A stretch of DNA of 57,542 nt, from assembly GCF_032586235.1 (NCBI RefSeq), contig NZ_JAWHTD010000027.1, positions 1 to 57,542 on the forward strand. The letters run 5' to 3'. Below, one piece after another: positions 31,442 to 40,049 of this stretch; position 1 is the first letter of the stretch, and each line of letters opens with the position of its first letter. The notes beneath the pieces are model-generated. The model made no database searches. It worked only from the letters and a program-made list of their open reading frames with translations, and was not told the DNA's origin. Source of the DNA: Aestuariicoccus sp032586235 (GTDB lineage Bacteria > Pseudomonadota > Alphaproteobacteria > Rhodobacterales > Rhodobacteraceae). A program made the position numbers and the translations under genes.

Positions 31442-32848
31442 ATGAAGCGGCGCAGTATTTCGACCTGGATTCTGACGGGTGTCGCGGCGGTCTGGATGGC
31501 CGGCGGCGCCGGGGCCGAGACGCTGGCGGATGCCCTGACCGGGGCCTACCGCAACAGCGGCCTACTGGAACAGAACCGCGCCGTGTTGCGCGCGGCGGAC
31601 GAGGACGTGGCGCAGGCCGTATCCGCGCTGCGGCCGGTGATCAACTGGTCCGGGGACGTCACCCGCAGCTTTGGCACCGCGCGCAGCGGATCGACGCTGG
31701 GCACCGTCGTCGGATCGGCGTCGAACACGGTGAACATCGGCATCCTGGCGCAGCTGACGGTCTTCGATTCCGGCCGCACCCGGCTTGGGATCGAGGCGGC
31801 GAAGGAATCGGTGCTGGCCACGCGCGAGTCGCTGCTGTCGGTGGAACAGCAGATTCTGCTCCGCGCGGTGCGCGCCTACATGGAGGTGCGCCGCGCCGGC
31901 CAGTCCGTGGGTCTTGCGGAAAACAACGTGCGTCTGATCACCCAGGAACTGCGCGCCGCCCGCGACCGGTTCGAGGTCGGAGAGGTCACCCGCACCGATG
32001 TCGCCCTGGCCGAGGCGCGCCTTGCGGGCGCGCGCAGCAACCTTGCGGCGGCGCAGGGGTCGCTGGTGGCCGCACAAGAGGAATACGCCAACGCGGTCGG
32101 GCGGCGCCCCGGCACGCTGGCAGCACCCGGCGCCGTGCCGTCGGTGCCCGCCAATATCCCGGGGGCCAAGGCCAGCGCGATGCGCAACCACCCCGACATG
32201 CGCCGCGTGCAGCGGCAGGTCAACGTGGCCGAGCTGAACATCGAGATCGCCCGCGCCGCGATGAACCCGACCGTCACGCTGAACGGTCGTCTCGGCGTCA
32301 CCGAGACCTTCCAGTCCGACACGTTCAACCACGGCGGCTCGATCTCGCTCGAGGCGACGGGGCCGATCTATCAGGGCGGGCGGCTCAGCTCGCTGGTGCG
32401 TCAGGCGATGGCGGGCCGGGACCAGGCGCGCGGCAATCTGCATGTGGTGCGCCACGACATCCAGCAGAACGTCGGCAACGCCTATGTGCAGCTTCAGGTC
32501 GCCCGCGCCAGCATCCAGGCCTCGCAGAATCAGGTGCGCGCGGCCGAGATCGCCTTTCGCGGCGTGCGCGAAGAGGCGACGCTGGGTGCACGTACTACGC
32601 TCGACGTTCTGGATGCGGAACAAGAGCTGCTGAACGCCCGCAACAATCTGATTTCGGCGCAGGTGGACGAATACATCGCTGCCTATACGATCCTGTCGTC
32701 GCTGGGTCTGATGACGGCGGAATACCTTAAATTGAACGTTCCGCGCTACGATCCGGCGGAATATTACAACCTCGTCAAGGACGCGCCCACGCTCAGCCGG
32801 CAGGGCGAACAGCTCGACCGTGTCCTGCGCGCCTTGGGAAAAGAATAG
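31442..32848 (+). CDS. tolC: TolC family outer membrane efflux protein
   Basis: 468 residues. MKRRSISTWILTGVAAVWMAGGAGAE is a signal peptide. The mature protein shows the internal duplication of TolC, with ETLADALTGAYRNSGLLEQNRA at the start and YVQLQVARASIQASQNQVRAAEIAFRGVREEATLGARTTLDVLDAEQELLNARNNL-type helices near the end. It would form the trimeric channel-tunnel for multidrug pumps and type I secretion. No membrane fusion protein is next to it, so it may serve several systems, perhaps including the RTX protein at 52396. Confidence 0.93.
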   Translation: MKRRSISTWILTGVAAVWMAGGAGAETLADALTGAYRNSGLLEQNRAVLRAADEDVAQAVSALRPVINWSGDVTRSFGTARSGSTLGTVVGSASNTVNIGILAQLTVFDSGRTRLGIEAAKESVLATRESLLSVEQQILLRAVRAYMEVRRAGQSVGLAENNVRLITQELRAARDRFEVGEVTRTDVALAEARLAGARSNLAAAQGSLVAAQEEYANAVGRRPGTLAAPGAVPSVPANIPGAKASAMRNHPDMRRVQRQVNVAELNIEIARAAMNPTVTLNGRLGVTETFQSDTFNHGGSISLEATGPIYQGGRLSSLVRQAMAGRDQARGNLHVVRHDIQQNVGNAYVQLQVARASIQASQNQVRAAEIAFRGVREEATLGARTTLDVLDAEQELLNARNNLISAQVDEYIAAYTILSSLGLMTAEYLKLNVPRYDPAEYYNLVKDAPTLSRQGEQLDRVLRALGKE

Positions 32849-32863
32849 TATTTTTCCAATCTG

Positions 32864-32892
32864 TTGTGCGGCGCGGGACCGCGCGGTACACT
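32864..32892 (+). promoter_or_regulatory. Candidate promoter for the PopZ-like gene
   Basis: TTGTGC (32864-32869) and TACACT (32887-32892) with a 17-bp spacer lie between the tolC stop and the next ATG, 29 bp before that ATG. Good sigma-70 geometry. Confidence 0.45.
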
Positions 32893-32921
32893 CTGCCCGA
32901 GGTAAGAGTGGTATAGCAACG

Positions 32922-34109
32922 ATGTCTGATCCCGTGACGAACGTGGAAATAGAGGATGTGCTGTCCTCGATCCGCCGGCTGGTGTCTCAGGACGTGCGCC
33001 CCGAACGCGCGCCGCGAAAGCCCGAGGCGCCGCAGCGGCTGGTTCTGACCCCGGCGCAGCGGGTGATGGACGATGAGCCCGCCGAACCCGACATGCCGTT
33101 CGACACGGACGCGAATGAAGAGCCTGCCGCGCAGGCTGAATCCGACAGGACCGACAAGGCTTTCGCAGCCGCCGAACCCGACATGCCGGCCGAATCGGAC
33201 ATGGCCGAGGCGGCCGAAGCCCCGGTGCTGCTGACCGATCCCGAATTGCCCGAACCCTCCGCGCCGGAAGGACCGCAGGCCGCAGACCCCGATGACGACA
33301 GCGCCGAATCCGACGGCGCGCTGGCCGAAATGGTCGAACGCGAGGTGGTGAACGCCCTGCGCGGCATCCTGCCCGAGCCCAAGCCCGAGGCCCTGCAGGA
33401 GGACGCCCAAGCAGGGGCCCCCGAAGAGGTCGGGTCGACGCAAAACGCCGATGTCCCCGCGTCTCAAGAGCAAAGCCCTGAGACGCGGCCAACCGATCTG
33501 CAGGACGACGAAACGCCTTCGGAAAGTGTTGAGGCCGCAGTCGCTGTCGCCTCCGAACCCGACGATATGCCCGCGCCATCGCCTCTGCGCTTGCGGAAAA
33601 CGCCCGAGGCCGACAGCGCCGACAAAGACACCGCCCCCGCCGACGACACCCGCCCGGCGGCCCCGGCCCCGACGCTGGAAAGCAAGATCGCCGCGCTGGA
33701 GCAGATGATCGCCCAATCCTCCGAGGAGTGGGAGGCCGAAAGCCCCGAGGACATCGGCGGCGCCTCTCTGGAAGAAGCGATGCCCTGGCAGGATCACGTG
33801 GCGGAACTGGCAGCGGATGAGGACTTTGAGCAAGAGCGCCCCCATGCCGATCCCCCGGACCCGCAGTACAACGTCTTGCCCGGCCCAAGCTGGCATGAAC
33901 CGCCGTTCCAACATCGCGAGGTGAAGGACCTGGCGCCGTCGCCGCCCGAAGAGCCGCCGATGATCGACGAGGACGTGCTGCGCGACATGGTGGCCGATAT
34001 CGTGCGCCAGGAATTGCAGGGCGTGCTTGGCGAACGGATCACCCGCAACGTGCGCAAGCTGGTGCGCCGCGAGATTAATCGCGCGCTGCTGACCCAGGAC
34101 CTCGAATAG
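32922..34109 (+). CDS. PopZ-like (DUF2497) protein
   Basis: 395 residues. A short N-terminal helix (VEIEDVLSSIRRLVSQD, about 8-24), a long Pro/Glu/Asp/Ala-rich spacer expected to be disordered (about 25-345), and a C-terminal helical module (about 350-395, DMVADIVRQELQGVLGERITRNVRKLVRREINRAL). This is the layout of PopZ, the polar organising protein of Caulobacter, and the ends fit DUF2497. It likely self-assembles at cell poles, with the ends as contact sites. The spacer is strongly acidic. Function in this organism is inferred. Confidence 0.75.
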   Translation: MSDPVTNVEIEDVLSSIRRLVSQDVRPERAPRKPEAPQRLVLTPAQRVMDDEPAEPDMPFDTDANEEPAAQAESDRTDKAFAAAEPDMPAESDMAEAAEAPVLLTDPELPEPSAPEGPQAADPDDDSAESDGALAEMVEREVVNALRGILPEPKPEALQEDAQAGAPEEVGSTQNADVPASQEQSPETRPTDLQDDETPSESVEAAVAVASEPDDMPAPSPLRLRKTPEADSADKDTAPADDTRPAAPAPTLESKIAALEQMIAQSSEEWEAESPEDIGGASLEEAMPWQDHVAELAADEDFEQERPHADPPDPQYNVLPGPSWHEPPFQHREVKDLAPSPPEEPPMIDEDVLRDMVADIVRQELQGVLGERITRNVRKLVRREINRALLTQDLE

Positions 34110-34143
34110 CCGGTCAGGTCCTCATGGCCCTTCCACGTCACAG

Positions 34144-34172
34144 AAAAAGGCGCGCCCCGGCGGGACGCGCCT
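34144..34172 (-). terminator. Terminator of the DUF6280-like gene
   Basis: On the minus strand AGGCGCG (34172-34166) pairs with CGCGCCT (34154-34148) followed by TTTTC, 21 bp after the stop at 34193. Confidence 0.8.
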
Positions 34173-34192
34173 AAATCAGTTTCGGATTGCGA

Positions 34193-34519
34193 TTACGCGG
34201 CTTCGCGTTCCGCCGCGGCGGCGGCGTTACGGCGCTCGCTCTCTTCGCGCGACAGCGCGACAGAGGTGCGAACCCCCTTGGCGACAAACTCCATCAGACC
34301 CGCGACAACACGTTCGTTCGGGTCGATCCCGGCGCAGGACAGCACCTCGCGCCCGTCGCGCGACCGTGCCCAGCGGGCGATCTGTTCGGGTCCGTTGCCA
34401 TATTTCTTGTCGTCGGCAATCGCATCGTCCAGGGCAGCCAGAACCACAGCCGCAAAAAGCTTGCGGGAGCGGTTGCCTTGTTCGGCATTGAAGGCTGTTC
34501 CGTCAACGAAATCTTTCAT
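34193..34519 (-). CDS. Small conserved protein, probably DUF6280
   Basis: 108-residue soluble protein, helical by look, with an Ala/Arg/Glu-rich charged C-terminus. I recall the arrangement (KDFVDGTAFNAEQGNRSRKLFAAVVLAALDDAIADDKKYG, residues 2-41 in part) as the DUF6280 family of Rhodobacteraceae, function unknown. It is divergent from efp and has its own terminator, which supports a real gene. Confidence 0.82.
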   Translation of the reverse strand: MKDFVDGTAFNAEQGNRSRKLFAAVVLAALDDAIADDKKYGNGPEQIARWARSRDGREVLSCAGIDPNERVVAGLMEFVAKGVRTSVALSREESERRNAAAAAEREAA

Positions 34520-34665
34520 GTCTCGACCTTTGATTATTGCTCTTGTCTTTTTCGGCGTGAAGGCCCTTATGGCCTATTCCAAGCGATTCGAATACCCTGT
34601 TTCTGCATGGCTTTGTTGCAAAAAACGCATAGCTTGCTGCAGGTGCAGCACGAGATATCGTTGTC

Positions 34666-34694
34666 TTGCCAGCCTCTGACCGGCCAGATATAGG
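34666..34694 (+). promoter_or_regulatory. Candidate promoter for efp
   Basis: TTGCCA (34666-34671) and TATAGG (34689-34694) with a 17-bp spacer, 42 bp before the efp start. The remaining intergenic DNA (34520-34665) is AT-richer and would hold the divergent promoter of the DUF6280-like gene. Confidence 0.4.
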
Positions 34695-34736
34695 GTGCAT
34701 CAACAATTCATCAACCTTTTGTCACGGTTTCGCCTC

Positions 34737-35300
34737 ATGCCCAAGATCAACGGAAACGAGATTCGCCCCGGCAATGTTCTGGAGCACAACGACGGCCTCT
34801 GGGCCGCGGTCAAGGTCGACCACGTAAAACCCGGCAAAGGCGGCGCCTTTGCACAGGTGGAACTCAAGAACCTGCGAAACGGTTCCAAGCTGAATGAACG
34901 GTTCCGCTCTGCCGACAAGGTCGAACGCGTGCGGCTGGAACAGCGTGACATGCAGTTTCTCTATGAAACCGACGGTATGCTGACCTTCATGGACACCGAA
35001 ACCTACGACCAGGTCGAACTGCCCGCCGACCTGCTGGGCGACCGCCGCCCGTTCCTGCAGGACGGCATGACCATCGTTGTGGAATTCTACGATTCCGAGG
35101 CGCTGAACGCGACTTTGCCGCAAAAGGTCACCTGCAAGGTGGCCGAGACCGAACCGGTGGTCAAAGGCCAGACCGCCGCCAACAGCTACAAGCCCGCCGT
35201 GCTCGACAACGGCGTGCGCATCTCGGTGCCGCCCTTCGTGGGGCAGGACGAGGACATCGTCGTGAACACCGAAACCCTGGAATACGCCGAACGCGCCTGA
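34737..35300 (+). CDS. efp: Elongation factor P
   Basis: 187 residues, the normal three-domain length. It promotes peptide bond formation at polyproline stretches. The loop VKPGKGGAFAQ carries K34, the position that is lysylated or otherwise modified in many bacteria. ATG 34737 gives the standard start MPKINGNEIRPGNV; no strong ribosome binding site is visible. A textbook terminator follows. Confidence 0.96.
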   Translation: MPKINGNEIRPGNVLEHNDGLWAAVKVDHVKPGKGGAFAQVELKNLRNGSKLNERFRSADKVERVRLEQRDMQFLYETDGMLTFMDTETYDQVELPADLLGDRRPFLQDGMTIVVEFYDSEALNATLPQKVTCKVAETEPVVKGQTAANSYKPAVLDNGVRISVPPFVGQDEDIVVNTETLEYAERA

Positions 35301-35354
35301 CCCCCGGAACCTGCGCGCGCATCCCTGGAACCTGCCGGGGCGCGAACTGACGAC

Positions 35355-35388
35355 AAAGCCTCCGGCGCAACCGCCTCGGAGGCTTTTT
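35355..35388 (+). terminator. Rho-independent terminator of efp
   Basis: AAAGCCTCCG (35355-35364) pairs perfectly with CGGAGGCTTT (35377-35386), followed by further T residues. It starts 54 bp after the efp stop. Confidence 0.9.
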
Positions 35389-35468
35389 CACGATCCCCCC
35401 TGACCCCCGACCGCATCCCGCAAATCCCCCCGCTCTTCCGCTAGGTCCAGGCGCCGCACGCAGCCCGG

Positions 35469-35672
35469 ATGCCAGAGCTCTTTCACACCCCCGCCAACGA
35501 TGCGGATTACGCCGCCCACCTGACCGGCGAATGCGCGGCAATCGCGCGCCTGCTCGGCGCGTGGGCCGGAAAGACCCTCGCCGCCTTTGTTCTCTGGAAG
35601 AGCGAGCACCGCCATGGCGATCTCATCGAACTCCCGGTCCGCCGCGCCCATGTGAATGTCATCGGCGTCTAA
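35469..35672 (+). CDS. Small hypothetical protein
   Basis: 67 residues, soluble, no domain recognised (ANDADYAAHLTGECAAIARL, then LLGAWAGKTLAAFVLWKSEH). Third codon positions are strongly GC-biased as in real genes of this genome, which is the main support. The ribosome binding site is weak. It sits alone between the efp terminator and a dispersed repeat. Confidence 0.4.
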   Translation: MPELFHTPANDADYAAHLTGECAAIARLLGAWAGKTLAAFVLWKSEHRHGDLIELPVRRAHVNVIGV

Positions 35673-35858
35673 GCCGCGGTTTCGGCCCCGCCCTGATCCG
35701 CCGCAGAGAGAACGACTTGCGCCCCCAGGACCTCACCCGATGGTCCGTCGCTCGGCTCGTCTTCAACGCCGCCGCCGCCAAGCTGACGGCGCGCGCGGGC
35801 GCCCGGGTCCGCCGGCGCACAGAACTTCGCCGCCTCTCCCCCCGGTTTCACAGATCCC

Positions 35859-35901
35859 AAAATATCCCGGGGGGCTGCGCAGCAGCGGGGGCAGCGCCCC
35901 C
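35859..35901 (-). repeat. Dispersed double-hairpin element, copy 3
   Basis: Read on the minus strand: GGGGGCGCTGCCCCC (35901-35887), GCTGCTGCGCAGC, CCCCCCGGGATATTTT. It starts 17 bp after the ygfZ stop codon in the same direction, so here it is placed like a terminator. Confidence 0.7.
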
Positions 35902-35918
35902 TCGGCGGCCCGACGCTC

Positions 35919-36653
35919 TCACCCCCGCCAGATCACCCGCGCATCGCCCGCGGTCATGTCCGGCCCGGCCCGGTCGAAGCGCAGATAGGCCAGCGCCGCC
36001 CCGCCGGCCTGCGTGTAAAGCACGCCCGCCGCCTTGCCGCCCGCCTCGATCTCGGTGCCCACCGGCGCGGTCCCCTCGACCGCGACCGGCGCCAGCCCCT
36101 TGCGCAGCTCGGTCTTGTGCTTCATCCGCGCCGTCACCTCCTGCCCGACATAACAGCCCTTGCGGAAATCCACGCCGTTCAGCCGCTCGAACCCGGCCTC
36201 CAGGATGAAGCTGTCCGGCGTCAGCTCCACGCCGCTCTGCGGTACACAGGCCGCCACGCGCAGCGCGTCCCAATCGGCCTCGTCGCCGGGCTGGCCGTCA
36301 TAGCCGCGCCAGCCCATCCGCGCATCGCGCGGATCGGCAAAGGCGCCTTCGGGCGCAGGCCCGGTCCCGCGCGTCACGTCGATATCGGTCTCTTCGATCG
36401 TCACGTCGCGGCGCAGCTTGTAGAGGCTCAGCGCCTGCACCAGCCCCGCCGCAAGCGGCTCGGCCACATCCAGCAGCAAAGCCTCGCCACGCGGCACCAG
36501 AAAGAAATCCGCGCGGTATTTCCCCTGCGGCGTCAGCAACGCGGCATAGACCAGCCCGTCCCTCAGCCGCGCCACGTCGTTGGTGATCAGATCCTGCAGG
36601 AACGGCAGCGCGTCCTTGCCCGTGACCGACAGGATTTTGCGTGGGTCGTTCAT
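35919..36653 (-). CDS. ygfZ: Folate-binding Fe-S cluster repair protein YgfZ
   Basis: 244 residues. The family motif KGCYVGQEVTARMKHK (about 166-181), with the conserved Cys, and the N-terminal LSVTGKDALPFLQDLITNDV identify a YgfZ/GcvT-like protein. It uses tetrahydrofolate and helps iron-sulfur enzyme maintenance. ATG 36653 follows GGGGAGAG; starts 5 and 13 codons upstream are possible. The dispersed repeat follows its stop codon. Confidence 0.92.
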   Translation of the reverse strand: MNDPRKILSVTGKDALPFLQDLITNDVARLRDGLVYAALLTPQGKYRADFFLVPRGEALLLDVAEPLAAGLVQALSLYKLRRDVTIEETDIDVTRGTGPAPEGAFADPRDARMGWRGYDGQPGDEADWDALRVAACVPQSGVELTPDSFILEAGFERLNGVDFRKGCYVGQEVTARMKHKTELRKGLAPVAVEGTAPVGTEIEAGGKAAGVLYTQAGGAALAYLRFDRAGPDMTAGDARVIWRG

Positions 36654-36722
36654 GGCCGCTCTCCCCATTTGTCTCTCCTTCCCATATAGCATCGCGCATC
36701 CGCCACAACAGGCCCCGGACCC

Positions 36723-37400
36723 ATGCGTGCCCCGATCTCTGTCATCATCCCCACCCTGAACGCCGAAGCGTCGCTCGCCCCCTGCCTCGGGGCTTTGGGC
36801 GAGGGCCTGGCCGCCGGGCTCCTGCGCGAGCTTGTCGTCAGCGACGGTGGCTCAGAGGACGGCACCGCTGCGCTGGCCGAGGCGGCGGGGGCCATCCTGC
36901 TCTCGGGCCCACCCTCGCGTGGCGGGCAGCTCAGACGGGGCGCCGAGGCGGCAAAGGGCGACTGGCTGCTCTTTCTCCATGCCGACACCCAGCTCGCCCT
37001 CGGCTGGGCCGAGGCGGTGCAGGCGGTGTTGACCCGACCCGGGGCGTATCACTTCCGGCTGGCCTTCGACGCAGCCTCGCCGGCGGCGCGCTGGGTGGCG
37101 GGCTGGGCGAACCTGCGCTCCGCGCTCTTCGGGCTGCCCTACGGCGATCAGGGCCTGCTGATCGACCGCGCCACCTACGACGCGGCGGGCGGCTATCCCG
37201 ACATACCCCTGATGGAGGATGTGGCCCTGGCCCGCGCCCTGCGTGGCAAGCTGCGCGCCCTCCCGGCCACGGCCATCACCAGCGCCGCGAAATATCAACA
37301 CCAAGGCTGGATCGCGCGCGGCGCGCGCAACCTCGGCACGCTCCTGCGCTATTTCGCCGGGGCCGACCCCGAGACCCTGGCCATCCGCTACCGCCGGTAA
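36723..37400 (+). CDS. Family 2 glycosyltransferase (TIGR04283-like)
   Basis: 225 residues with a GT-A fold. SVIIPTLNAE near residue 6, VVSDGGSEDGT (about 38-48) and LFLHADTQL, with the D-x-D-like HAD, are the nucleotide-sugar site. It has the length and the C-terminal PLMEDVALARAL motif of the TIGR04283 family, often found with a TIGR04282 partner, which is not present here. Sugar and acceptor unknown. Divergent from ygfZ. Confidence 0.88.
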   Translation: MRAPISVIIPTLNAEASLAPCLGALGEGLAAGLLRELVVSDGGSEDGTAALAEAAGAILLSGPPSRGGQLRRGAEAAKGDWLLFLHADTQLALGWAEAVQAVLTRPGAYHFRLAFDAASPAARWVAGWANLRSALFGLPYGDQGLLIDRATYDAAGGYPDIPLMEDVALARALRGKLRALPATAITSAAKYQHQGWIARGARNLGTLLRYFAGADPETLAIRYRR

Positions 37401-37432
37401 ACCGCGATGAGGGCCCGCAAGGGACCGAAGAG

Positions 37433-39193
37433 CTACTCCCCCTCGGTCTGCAACCGGTAGAGATCGGCATAGACCCCGCCGCGTGCCAGCAGTTCGTCGT
37501 GGCGGCCCTGATCCACGACGCGGCCCTGATCCATCACCACGATTTTGTCGGCCTCGCGCACCGTCGACAGACGGTGCGCGATGATCAGCGTCGTGCGCCC
37601 GGCGCTCAGACGCTCCAGCGCCGCCTGCACCACAGCTTCGGATTGCGCATCGAGCGCGCTTGTCGCCTCGTCCAGCAACAGGATCGGCGTGTCGCGCAGC
37701 AGCGCGCGGGCGATGGCCACCCGCTGGCGCTGCCCGCCCGACAGGCTTGATCCGCGCGGGCCCACGGGGCTGTCCAGCCCGTTGGGCAGTCGCGGCAGGA
37801 AATCGGCCACATGCGCCGCTTCCAGCACCTCGGCCAGCCGCGCCTCGCTGACGTCCCTGCGGCCCAGCAGGATGTTCTCGCGCAGGGTTTCGTCGAAGAG
37901 GGCCGCATCCTGCGACACCACCGAAAAGAGCCCGCGCAGATCGGCAAGGCGCATGTCGCCCACCGGCACCCCGCCGATGGTGACGGCACCGCTCGCGGGG
38001 TCCACCAGCCGGGTGAGCAGGTTGAAGATCGTCGATTTCCCGGCCCCCGACGGGCCCACCAGCGCCGTCGTCTCCCCGGCCTCGGCGCTCAGGGTCAGGC
38101 CGCGCAGGATCGGCTGGCCGTCATACTCCAGATGCACGTCGCTCAGCGCGATCTCGGGCACGCCCGACGGCGGCGCAAGCGGCGCAGCGGGGTCGCGCAG
38201 CGCCGGTTCGGTGTTCAGCAATTCGCGGATCCGCTCGATCCCGGCGGCGGCCACCTGCCAGACGCCACTGACATTGCCCAGCCGCCGCAGCGGCTCGAAC
38301 GCCAGCCCGATGGCGGTGAAGAAGGCCATGAACTCGCCCACGGTCTTTTCGCCCGACAGGATCTCGCCGCCGCCGTAGAGCAGCACGCCGAAGAACCCGA
38401 TCCCCGACATCAGGTCAATGAGCCCCGGCAGCGAGGCCGACCCCAGCGTCGCCCGCACCTCGGTGCGGATGCGGTCGTCGGTCAGGGCGCGGTAGCGCGC
38501 CTCCTGGTACCGTTCCAGCGTGTTCAGCTTGACCGGCGTGATGCCGTGGAACACCTCGTTGAGCCGCGTGGACAAACGCGCCGCGATGTCGCGCGCCAGC
38601 CGCGCATTGCCCCGCACGAAGCGTTGCAGCACCACCGCCGGGGCCACCAGCAGCGGCGCACCGATGAGCGCGATCAGCGTCCAGACCCAATCGACATTCA
38701 CCGCCACGGCGAACAGCGCGAACAGCGCCACCACATCCCGGCCCGCGCCGGTGATGATGGTGTTCCAGACCTTGTTGATGGCGTTCACGTCGCCCTCGAT
38801 CCGCTGCATCAGATAGCCGGGCGGGTGGACCTGGTGAAACGCGCCCTCGAGCGACATCAGGTGGCGCAGAAGGTCAGTGCGGATCTCGGCCACGGTCAGC
38901 TGCGACATGCGCGTCAGCAGCACCTTCTGCACCACGCTCGACACCGCGCGGGCGACGAAGATGCCCATGATCGCCATCCCGACCCAGACCAGCGCCTGCT
39001 GGTCGCCGCCGACGAAGACGCGGTCGAACATCGGCTCCATCATGTAGCTGAGCAGGCCGAACATCGACCCTTCGATCGCCATGAAGACCATCGACAGCCC
39101 CAGAAGCTGCCAGCGGTGGCGCAGGTAGTTGCGCCAGAGCCACCACAGCAGGCCCTTGGGATCGGGCGTCGTTTCGCGCGTGTCCCCGGTCAC
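37433..39193 (-). CDS. ABC transporter, fused permease and ATPase (MsbA-like)
   Basis: 586 residues: six transmembrane helices (about 20-330) joined to an ATP-binding domain (about 350-586). GPSGAGKST is the Walker A motif, LSGGQRQRVAIARALLRDTPILLLDEATSALD the signature plus Walker B, and IAHRLSTV the switch His (motifs quoted in pieces below the limit elsewhere). Such half transporters work as dimers and flip lipids or export hydrophobic compounds. The start is GTG 39193, overlapping the stop of the upstream phosphatase (GTGA), so the two are translationally coupled. Confidence 0.92.
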   Translation of the reverse strand: MTGDTRETTPDPKGLLWWLWRNYLRHRWQLLGLSMVFMAIEGSMFGLLSYMMEPMFDRVFVGGDQQALVWVGMAIMGIFVARAVSSVVQKVLLTRMSQLTVAEIRTDLLRHLMSLEGAFHQVHPPGYLMQRIEGDVNAINKVWNTIITGAGRDVVALFALFAVAVNVDWVWTLIALIGAPLLVAPAVVLQRFVRGNARLARDIAARLSTRLNEVFHGITPVKLNTLERYQEARYRALTDDRIRTEVRATLGSASLPGLIDLMSGIGFFGVLLYGGGEILSGEKTVGEFMAFFTAIGLAFEPLRRLGNVSGVWQVAAAGIERIRELLNTEPALRDPAAPLAPPSGVPEIALSDVHLEYDGQPILRGLTLSAEAGETTALVGPSGAGKSTIFNLLTRLVDPASGAVTIGGVPVGDMRLADLRGLFSVVSQDAALFDETLRENILLGRRDVSEARLAEVLEAAHVADFLPRLPNGLDSPVGPRGSSLSGGQRQRVAIARALLRDTPILLLDEATSALDAQSEAVVQAALERLSAGRTTLIIAHRLSTVREADKIVVMDQGRVVDQGRHDELLARGGVYADLYRLQTEGE

Positions 39194-39894
39194 GTCGGCA
39201 GCTCGACCTTGTCGGGCGGGATGCCGGCCTCATAGGCCTTCTGGATCGCGCCGCCGGCGTATTCGGTACGGATCCACTGCTCGAACCCTATGGGCGCGCG
39301 GGCATTGCGGGCGGCGTAGATATCCAGGATGTAATCCTGCACCCCGGTCTTGGTGGCCTTGAGGTGGATGTATTTCAGCCCGAGCATCTTGCGCGCTTCC
39401 TCGACGGGCTTGCCCTCGAAGACCATCAGATACATCGCGGCGACAAAACCGGCGCGATCCGCACCGGACTTGCAGTGGAACATCATCGGCCGCTCGGCCG
39501 CGCGCAGAACGTCGATCACATGCTCGATCCGGTGGCGTTTGGCCGCCGAGCGCGCCCAGAGTTTGGCATTGACCAGCGTCAGCCCCAGCGCCTCGCAGCT
39601 TTCTTTCTCAAAGAGGTACTGCGCGCGCTTGTCCTCGCCACGCAGGTTGATCACCGTCTTGATGCCCATTTTGGCATAGGTCTCGAACCGCCCATGCGTG
39701 GGCTGGTTCGACCGGTAGACGCCCGGCGCGATCTGCCAGAAGTTCGTCCAGAAGATGCGCAGGAAGGCGTGGTCGAACACGTGGTAATGCAGCGTCGAGA
39801 GCCGCCGCTGGCGCGGATCGGTGATGTCCTTGCCAAAGGAGTACCGCAGCTTGCGCTCGGCTTTGTCCAGTGTGGTCAAGAGTTTCGACAGCAT
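39190..39894 (-). CDS. Tyrosine/dual-specificity phosphatase-like protein
   Basis: 234 residues. FHCKSGADRAG (about 139-149) is the HC-x5-R active site (C141, R147), preceded by VYRSNQPTHGRFETYAKMGIKTVINLRGE (about 59-87), the usual N-terminal strand-loop of DSP-like phosphatases. Long N-terminal helix of about 45 basic and aromatic residues may contact membrane. Being coupled to an MsbA-like exporter suggests a lipid or polysaccharide phosphate substrate, which is inference. Confidence 0.88.
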   Translation of the reverse strand: MLSKLLTTLDKAERKLRYSFGKDITDPRQRRLSTLHYHVFDHAFLRIFWTNFWQIAPGVYRSNQPTHGRFETYAKMGIKTVINLRGEDKRAQYLFEKESCEALGLTLVNAKLWARSAAKRHRIEHVIDVLRAAERPMMFHCKSGADRAGFVAAMYLMVFEGKPVEEARKMLGLKYIHLKATKTGVQDYILDIYAARNARAPIGFEQWIRTEYAGGAIQKAYEAGIPPDKVELPT

Positions 39895-40049
39895 CGCGCG
39901 GGTTCCTTGGCTTGTCGGGCGGTTTAGGGGTTGCGCGGTGCGCTGTCCAGCATCGCGGCCCGGGCCTGGGTCCGGTTGACGCCGCGCCCGCGCCGGTTAG
40001 GTTGGCCCTCAGCGCCCGAATTCAAGGGCTCCATTCCAAAGAGGTGAAC

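Noticed and set aside
34187..34693. A 168-codon frame on the + strand opposite the DUF6280-like gene
   Set aside because: The minus-strand gene has its own terminator and coherent sequence; the plus frame runs into the efp promoter region.
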